Positions 57,385 through 64,000 of a stretch of 64,000 nt of DNA are shown piece after piece. The notes under the pieces were generated by a model. It saw only the letters and a list, made by a program, of their open reading frames with translations. It searched no databases and was not told where the DNA came from. The stretch spans positions 8,664,098 to 8,728,097 of the forward strand of contig NC_061476.1 in assembly GCF_022581195.2 (NCBI RefSeq), read 5' to 3'. This DNA is from Helicoverpa zea (lineage: Eukaryota > Arthropoda > Insecta > Lepidoptera > Noctuidae). Within the stretch, counting starts at the first letter, position 1. Every line of letters begins with the position of its first letter. Made by a program: the position numbers and the translations under genes.

Positions 57385-58786
57385 ATTGACAGATAAATTC
57401 TTAGAACACGACGGCGACGCCTAGTCAGATGATACAAATAAGTACCTATACATATTTAAAAAAGTTCGATGAATAATTTCCATTATTTTCGAATGAAGTA
57501 TTACAAGTAATTACAATTAAGATATAAAATCATCGTCAAGAATTCTCGTAGCAAAAAATAGGCCACATTATTCGTTACCAATTTTTTGTTGTCAACAGCC
57601 GGTTTCCAAAAGTTCATTAGACTTTATACTAGAATTTGATAGCATTAAATAAAATTGCATTGTTAAATGAAAATTAATTAGCCATTTCACTTAATTCTTA
57701 ATTTATTATCGCTTAACTTCTAGAATAGAAATCGAGCATTACCCACATTTATTGTAACTCAGTGTTACATAAAAAAGTCATGGTTTTTTAGTTACATCAT
57801 TCGAATTGGCTAAGTAATTAGCTTTAACGATTCTGTTTTCAATAAATGAGCAATTTTTGCATTTACAATACCTATGATCAAGGAAGATCTTTCCTATGAT
57901 TAAGGAAAGATCATTGGATTTCGATGGAATTGATAAGATCTTTAGAGAAAGTAAGTGCCTACCTAAGTAATAGAATCAGTGGATGGCCATCGAGCCATAG
58001 ACCTCACTTTACTGACAACATAAATGGGAGTTTCAATCTTCAAAACAAACGGCTGTTTTAAGTACAAATATTATCACAACCATTGTACCCCAGTTGAACA
58101 CATGCCTCTTTTAATACAGAAAAGGAATGTCAGTTTGTCAAATGTTCTTTTATTATTTGTACGTCTCTACCAGACCTCGGGACTACAGAGTCCCGGTTTT
58201 GTGGGAGGCGAACGTGGGGCCGAAGCCAACACGCTAAAGCCCTTTTGAGACAACTTTAATGAAATGGTGACACAAAACTGACGATTATCCCTGTACCTAT
58301 GCACTACAGAAATGTACCCAAGGACAATCCCCGGTTCAGTGCTAAACTATTGCTACTATGGATGAAAACTACTTGGTCAATGAAGTAGATAGTTAAGTAT
58401 GTCAATCTATCAATCGATCGTTTAGCGTTAATTGTTATAGCATAAATCTACGTAAAACAATTATGGATGCATGTCTTGTCACTTCCGACTTCTCCTTAGA
58501 AGAACAGAAACTGTATATTTTACATGATAGTGAATTAACTCATGACGCAAATGAGATAAAATAAATAGTATTTATAAGTAAAACAAAGAATTTGAAACAA
58601 ATATGAACGGAGTACCTAAGCTGCGCACGAGTCAGTTTCATCATATTTTTATCGGGGGTGTGTGAGTAATTATTTATCTCATTTAGCTATAACTAAATTC
58701 GTTGTTTTAATTTTTTACCAGGAATTGTTATTAAAAATGCACATCTACTTAGTACCTATAGGAGTTGGCCCAACTCGCTATCCTCC
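57385..58786. other. AT-rich intergenic sequence
   Basis: Nothing recognised beyond short open frames. Confidence 0.55.
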
Positions 58787-58858
58787 ATCATCTCCCGAGC
58801 CTTTTTCTCAACTAAGTATGTTGGGGTCGGCTTCCAGTCTTACCGGATGCGGGTGAGT
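58787..58858 (-). mobile_element. SINE 3' fragment
   Basis: TCATCTCCCGAGCCTTTTTC ... GTCGGCTTCCAGTCTTACCG. Confidence 0.7.
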
Positions 58859-58859
58859 G

Positions 58860-59135
58860 TTTCCCAAAACTTGCTATCCTCCAATCGTCTGAAAGACGTC
58901 CACTCCTGGACAAAGGGCTCCCTCAAGGTTTACCAATTTGCTTTATCTTCAGCAACCTGCATATCCACTGCTTCCTGGTGACCTTGGCCAGATCGTCATT
59001 CCATCTAGTGGGATTAAACAATTGTAAAGATGCAGTGGCAATGGGCAGGGTACATAGCTTGCCTAACAGAAGGCAGATGGGACAAAAAAGTTCCCGAAAG
59101 ATGCATCGTGGGCAGGCCGCTCACTAGGTCTTCCA
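58860..59135 (-). mobile_element. RTE-type LINE 3' end with inverted 5' part
   Basis: 58860-59018 on the minus strand gives PTRWNDDLAKVTRKQW and the LINE 3' end. 59028-59135 on the plus strand gives KMQWQWAGYIACLTEGRWDK and VGRPLTR, the segment that should precede it. The two meet head to head. Confidence 0.65.
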
Positions 59136-59371
59136 AACCCATTGAAAGTTTTTACTATTCGTGAATAAAGCATTAGTAAATCATCTAAAATCCAAAACAA
59201 ATAGCATTTTGAATTAAGGAATAAATGCTGCTTTATATAGGCGAAACCGTCAAAAATAGGTTTAGCAGTCAATAAAGAACTAATAAAACAAATGATGACG
59301 CAATTGCAAAGATAAAGTTATCAATACTACCAGAAAAAATTAAGCCAAGTAGCATCTCCTTGAATTGATAA

Positions 59372-59410
59372 CGCGCACGCGCCGCCCGCCATCTTGCTGC
59401 GTCACAGATC
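59372..59410. promoter_or_regulatory. Promoter-like GC-rich island with YY1-type motif
   Basis: GCGCACGCGCCGCCCGCCAT...CTTGCTGCGTCAC. Minus strand reads CAAGATGGCGGGCGGCG (YY1-like) beside GTGACGCA (CREB-like), in otherwise AT-rich sequence. No gene could be attached to it. Confidence 0.35.
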
Positions 59411-60143
59411 AATCATATAATTTGTACTCGGTTTCATAAATAATCATATTGTTTGTTAACTGTGTAGATACCAGGAATGTATGTGCGTAAATAGGAATGT
59501 TGTGGTAGGTTTTTTGCAGATTTAATTACTGTTGTGTGTTATGTGTGTATGTTCATGTGTTGATGCGACTTATGATAAATAGAAGAGTATATGTAGTCCT
59601 ATTCGTATGCCATTTGTATGCACACGGTAATTAAAATTACCATTTGATCCGTGTAAGGTGTAAGCTTCACTACTGACTAATATGTGTACACCATAAAAAT
59701 TACAAAATATCTCTAAATGAACAAATTAAAAAAGAAGGTATTTCTTTTGGTAATTTTGATGTTCTGCAGTTGAAATTAAAGAACTTTTGGAATTCCTACA
59801 TAAGTGTTGAAGTATTCTCTAATTAATCTTGTGTTAGTTAACTTCTGATGCTAACCGTACATATTAAAAACCCAAGCCAAAAAAAACAGATTTCTCTCTA
59901 AATACTAACTGATAAAACACATTGCTTTTCGGCCTAGATGACGCATATAAACTGTATGATCTCATTCACATCATAAACATGTTATGTTGACTTATCGACC
60001 AAGATTGATCCAAATCAGGCGGGCTCGTGTTTCATTGTCATTCCTCACAATTATCTTCTATTAGGATATACCGAGGACTCTTACATAACCGCAGAATAAG
60101 ATACGTAGCATTTTTGCATAATTTGGTCCACCTGATTAAGTTA

Positions 60144-60236
60144 GAAAGTCTGATAACCAGTCTTAATGAATTCGGGTTGCCCGGGTAACTGGGTCGAGGA
60201 GGTTAGATAGGCAGTCGCTCCTTGTAAAACACTGGT
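60144..60236 (+). mobile_element. SINE fragment
   Basis: TTGCCCGGGTAACTGGGTCG ... GTCGCTCCTTGTAAAACACT. Confidence 0.7.
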
Positions 60237-60722
60237 CACCTTGCTCCTTATTGCTGGATACAGGTATATTTCAACGGTGGTCGAACTACGTAAATACATC
60301 TTTATACTGTGCACTGTTCTACACTGCATTTCCACGTGTTCTTCATATTAAAAATATTTATAGCCAACAGTTGTCCGATATTCTAGTTGAAAAGATTATA
60401 GAGTTTGAAAAAAGAAACAGCAGTAAGTATTTTTTACGTAATTGCTACCGCTGACTCTGAAATGAAACCGGTATTTAAACTCATCACGTGTTTGACTTTG
60501 AAAGTTCTAATTAGCCGTAACAGCTATCATACATCAAAGCAATGTTTCGTGAGAGCTTAGAGAATGGGTACTTGCAAAAATACGTATTAAAGCATATTAG
60601 ATACCATGTGTTAAAAAAAGCAAAAGAAAACATGTAAGGAATCTAATATTTCAGCATCGCCAATTTTCCTTGAGAAAGCATCATGATCAACGCCCTTAGA
60701 AAAAGTCAAGTACTTACCTGCT

Positions 60723-60791
60723 TTTATTACACAATCTTTCAAAATATCAGTGTCATAATCTCCCCGGAAACAATACTTCGAAGGTTCTTGC
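60723..60791 (-). CDS. Possible internal exon of an unknown gene
   Basis: Between an acceptor-like CTTGCAAG and a strong donor GCAG/GTAAGT on the minus strand; one frame reads EPSKYCFRGDYDTDILKDCV. No family recognised, no connected exon. Confidence 0.25.
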
Positions 60792-61019
60792 AAGATTAGA
60801 TTATTTCCTTTTGGCGAGATGAACTTAAGAGACCTTGAAGTTGTTCTGAAGCTATGATCTTAACATTGCAGATAAGATACAAATCAATTGCATAAGATGG
60901 GTTATGTATAACCGTGGAGATTGATGTGCCAATACTTCGAATACTAAAGCATTTCTTTTTTCTTACTCTGTCTAGTGAGTTATCGGTGCTCTAACGTTGT
61001 ATCCAAGCCGGTTTAGAGA

Positions 61020-61166
61020 GCAATTTGAATGTTTTCATTCCCCCTTATCAATGTTTTCATTTGCGGACTGAGCAGCACATCTTCTTCTTCCATTTCCTCT
61101 GTACCTTGAATTGGAATATTACGGCGATTATTGCAATCACCAGTTCTCAGAAGAACATCTGAATAT
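61020..61166 (-). CDS. Possible terminal exon of an unknown gene
   Basis: After an acceptor-like TTGATATTCAG on the minus strand the frame reads VLLRTGDCNNRRNIPIQGTE, then a Glu-rich stretch and SPQMKTLIRGNENIQIAL before TAA. Composition is protein-like and acidic, but no partner exon or polyadenylation signal was found. Could be chance. Confidence 0.25.
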
Positions 61167-62081
61167 CAATACAAAAATTGAATCGAATTTTGTATTGCAA
61201 AAACTAAAACAAATGAAGTTGAATCCACAAGTCGAAAGTCAAAAAAAAATCTCTTAAGCGAACTCTTAGAAGCCAGCCTGGTGGCATGCCTACCGTCAGA
61301 AGTAGACTAATATACAGATCTTAAAAGGCTCCAGGTTGTTAGCCCCAATTTGTCAGAAGCCTTCCCGCATCAAAGACCATTAATTAGCGTCTAGCAATAC
61401 AAGATCTAACCTATAAAAGGCACTTGCTCAAAACTCAAAAAAAGACAGACCTAAGCAACATCCCATCAAAGTCTTAAGCAATAGATTGCTTAACTCTTTG
61501 AATCGCGAGGAATATTGGGGTCAGCTGCAAAACTGAGCGGCCATCACATAACCTGTCATTTCTCAATACGTTATCAAGTGCATTTAGCAAGCTTTGCTAT
61601 TGAATGTGCACCTATAGTGTGGTTATCTATAGTGTGATTGAGCGGTCGAAACTAGTACAAAATATAGTCGGCCTGTAGAAAGCAATGCTAACTATCCACT
61701 TGGCTTTTGACTTGCCAAGACGAGCCAAGCAAGGCCCAAATGGCACTACCTACTTTTTCACGAAGCTCTCCTGGTATTTTTGAACCTATGTACTTAAACT
61801 TGGGTAAAACCTTATATTATACTTTGGCAATGCATATGAATTGAATTTTAATTAATTCTATTAGAGTTCAATTTATTCATGCAGATAAAACGATTACAAA
61901 CTAGGTATATATGGAGTAATTGTGAAAAAAAATTGCTAGAAGAGGGGGACTTTGACCTCTGAAGCGAAATGTGAACTTTATTATACATTTTTAAACGATT
62001 TTTTTTAAATTTCCCAATACTTCCCATTCGTAGGAAAACCCGTAACTTATGCAATGGCCTGTATTTTTCTCCATTAAGTTT

Positions 62082-62192
62082 GAAATCACCAACCAGCATT
62101 GAGCAAGCGTGGTGATTAATGCTCAATCCTTCTCCGTGTGAGAGGAGGCCGCAGTCCAGCAGTGGGACGGGATAAAAAGGCTGTCACGTAAC
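62082..62192 (+). repeat. LINE-tail-type repeat
   Basis: GAAATCACCAACCAGCATTG ... CCAGCAGTGGGACGGG. Confidence 0.6.
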
Positions 62193-62379
62193 GTAGGCAT
62201 GAGCACCGAGATATCCACGTGTACTCCAATTAAACAAGCTTTATAAATTATCCTTTCAATAAATCCTTAACGATGTTGTTTGTTTATTAAAAACAATAAG
62301 TATACAGTATAGCGTGCGAATGAACGTGATAGATTATATTATCATTGCATTATCTGTGTCACGTTTGACACCATGCTAT

Positions 62380-62785
62380 GTCAACCTGTTCATGCAACGA
62401 TGGCCAGACACCAGACGGTATGTCATTATTCCCGTGGAAGATTGGTAGGTCTTTAGTATGGGACGCGACCTGTGTCGATACTCTTGCACCATCCCACCTT
62501 CCTAGCTCGGCGCGATGTGCTGGTTCCGCTGCTGCGGCTGCAGAGGACCTCAAAGGGTGCAAATACCCTGGCAAGTAACTATACCTTTGAGCCATTTGGG
62601 GTAGAAACCCTCGGGCCGTGGGGCCCAAGTGCTCATCTGCTTTATGAACATCTGGCGAAGCGACTTGCTTGCATTTCGAGTGACCCCAAGGGCTGGTTTT
62701 TATTTTGGTCAAAAGTTAAGCATTGCCATCCAACGTGGCAATGCTGCCAGCCTCTCGGGTACGCTTCCAGCGGGCAGCGATGAGA
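62380..62785 (+). pseudogene. Non-LTR retrotransposon C-terminal fragment
   Basis: DGMSLFPWKIGRSLVWDATC, VDTLAPSHLPSSA, FEPFGVETLGPWGPSAHLLY, then in another frame SIAIQRGNAASLSGTLPAGS. Two frameshifts relative to a continuous tail. Confidence 0.72.
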
Positions 62786-63838
62786 AGAAAAAATACAGGA
62801 AAATCGCGAATTATTTTTTATAGCATGATCGGAAATAGCCCATCTACTTGTTTTAAGTAAACAGCTAAGTACATAATTGCACAGGAAATATTACGTATGC
62901 AAACATTGCTTTGTTGAAATTACTTAGAGGTATATAATCATATTGTTCGATGAGGTAATTCATAAAAAAAAAACATTGCTGGAATGTTTTTTTAATATAT
63001 TTCTATAAGCATTGTAGTATCTACAAAATATGTTTAGGTGCCTATGTGCTTCAGTACGAACTTATTTATAGATATATGTCAATTGTTTGGTAACTTACCT
63101 CCTACACTCACTCATTAATCAAACTGATTTGAATACAATAATTTACTAATGAGTGTTCTACTTTCTTCTCATTTGTTAATTGAGTCAAGGTGGTTTAAAG
63201 TTCAATCCAAGAAAAGTAAAAGATACTCTGAAAAATACAAACAAAATAAGTACATAACTCCGATTTCCTTACTTTTAGATCCATGACATAGGGTTAGTTT
63301 TTTGCCATCGACTTCTAGAAAACAAAGTTGAGGAAATTACAAGATTATGAATTATTTAACTTTAAAATATTTATAGAATTAATATGAACTAAAACAAATT
63401 TAACTTCTAGGTTGGTTCCTATTTAAGTTTTACATTATTTATCAATGAACAAAGTCCAAGATTTTTACTGAGTCACCAACCAATAGTAAAATAATGATCA
63501 GACTATACGGAAGTCCATAGTAACAACAAAACTCAACATAATTTGATAAATACACACTATTGAGGAAAACCAACTCCGAATATAATTAATTTCTTATTAA
63601 TAAAAAATATTTTGGTTGGTCATTTCATAGTTAAGTCATCTTGTAAAAAAATATTGTGAAGGCAAAGTTCATTAGAACTGTCTTGAGGAAAACCCATAAC
63701 TGTTAAAATGACCAAAGTCCTTTGATTCTATACAAATATTCTTCTTAGAGTGATCTTGTCAAAGTATTGGGTGATATTTTCTGGTCCAAAGGTCATCAAA
63801 ACAGTTCATTCTGTATTTAATTATGCCTTTATACGCCA
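62786..63838. other. AT-rich sequence
   Basis: Nothing recognised. Confidence 0.55.
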
Positions 63839-64000
63839 CTAGCCGATTTCCCGCGGTTTCACCCGCGTCCCGTGGGAGCTACTGCCCGCACCGGGATAAA
63901 ATATGGCATATTATGTTACTCTCAGATAATAAAGCTTTCTAATGATGAAAGCATATTTAAAATCGGTCCAGTAGTTTTTTGAGTTTATCCATTACAACTT
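63839..64000 (-). mobile_element. Helitron-like copy cut by the window end
   Basis: CTAGCCGATTTCCCGCGG at the 3' end, then the standard body; the 5' end lies beyond base 64000. Confidence 0.7.

Larger units (their letters stand above)
59411..62081. other. Intergenic or intronic sequence
   Basis: One SINE fragment and two weak exon candidates (listed). Otherwise nothing recognised. Confidence 0.5.

Overview
This is an AT-rich, intron-containing animal genomic window that looks like a moth or butterfly (Lepidoptera), most likely noctuid-type. The evidence is the repeat content: lepidopteran tRNA-headed SINEs, short Helitron-like elements starting TCTATACTAATATTATAAA and ending CTAG, RTE-type LINEs, Tc1 and Transib transposons. 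A cluster of insect Tret1-like sugar transporters supports this. The species cannot be named from sequence alone.

Protein-coding content is small. Three Tret1-like (MFS/SLC2) transporter genes could be joined exon by exon with GT-AG splice sites and consistent phases: gene A (minus, 14.6-18.7 kb, 505 aa), gene B (plus, 32.4-42.4 kb, 505 aa) and gene C (minus, 47.3-50.1 kb, 502 aa). All three share a tiny first coding exon (24, 45 and 39 nt, phase 0) and a 136-nt second exon (phase 1), so they are tandem-duplication paralogs. Gene C has one extra intron. B and C are convergent and share the C-terminal motif RRCSSP; A is more diverged. Between the 3' ends of B and C lie two compact plus-strand genes, each with a TATA box, a 5'-UTR intron and one coding exon. 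They encode a 45-aa and a 47-aa peptide with signal sequences that I do not recognise.

Layout: 1-14.5 kb is repeats only, including a solo LTR at 7.9-8.4 kb and a 122-bp minisatellite at 12.8-13.4 kb. 14.5-18.7 kb is gene A. 18.7-32.3 kb is a repeat field: a nested SINE in a Helitron, a 59-bp-TIR MITE, a young 5'-truncated RTE with a 17-bp target duplication, and a 1.5-kb TIR element. 32.4-42.7 kb is gene B, whose 7.7-kb first intron carries the most unusual object in the window. This is a 3,007-bp RAG1/Transib-family element with CACAGTG termini, a 5-bp GGCCG target duplication and roughly 827-bp inverted arms, each containing a copy of the same SINE, around a broken transposase. 43.3-47 kb holds the peptide genes and 47.2-50.1 kb holds gene C. 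50-64 kb is mainly intergenic or deep intronic: a decayed Tc1 with IR/DR-like ends (52.5-54.3 kb), a nearly intact DD34E Tc1 with two stop codons (55.8-57.4 kb), a 5'-inverted LINE tail, and a few unassigned possible exons.

The transporters are expected to move sugar (trehalose or hexose) across the plasma membrane. No operon-like co-regulation is implied, but each of the three has a very short upstream ORF close to its start codon.
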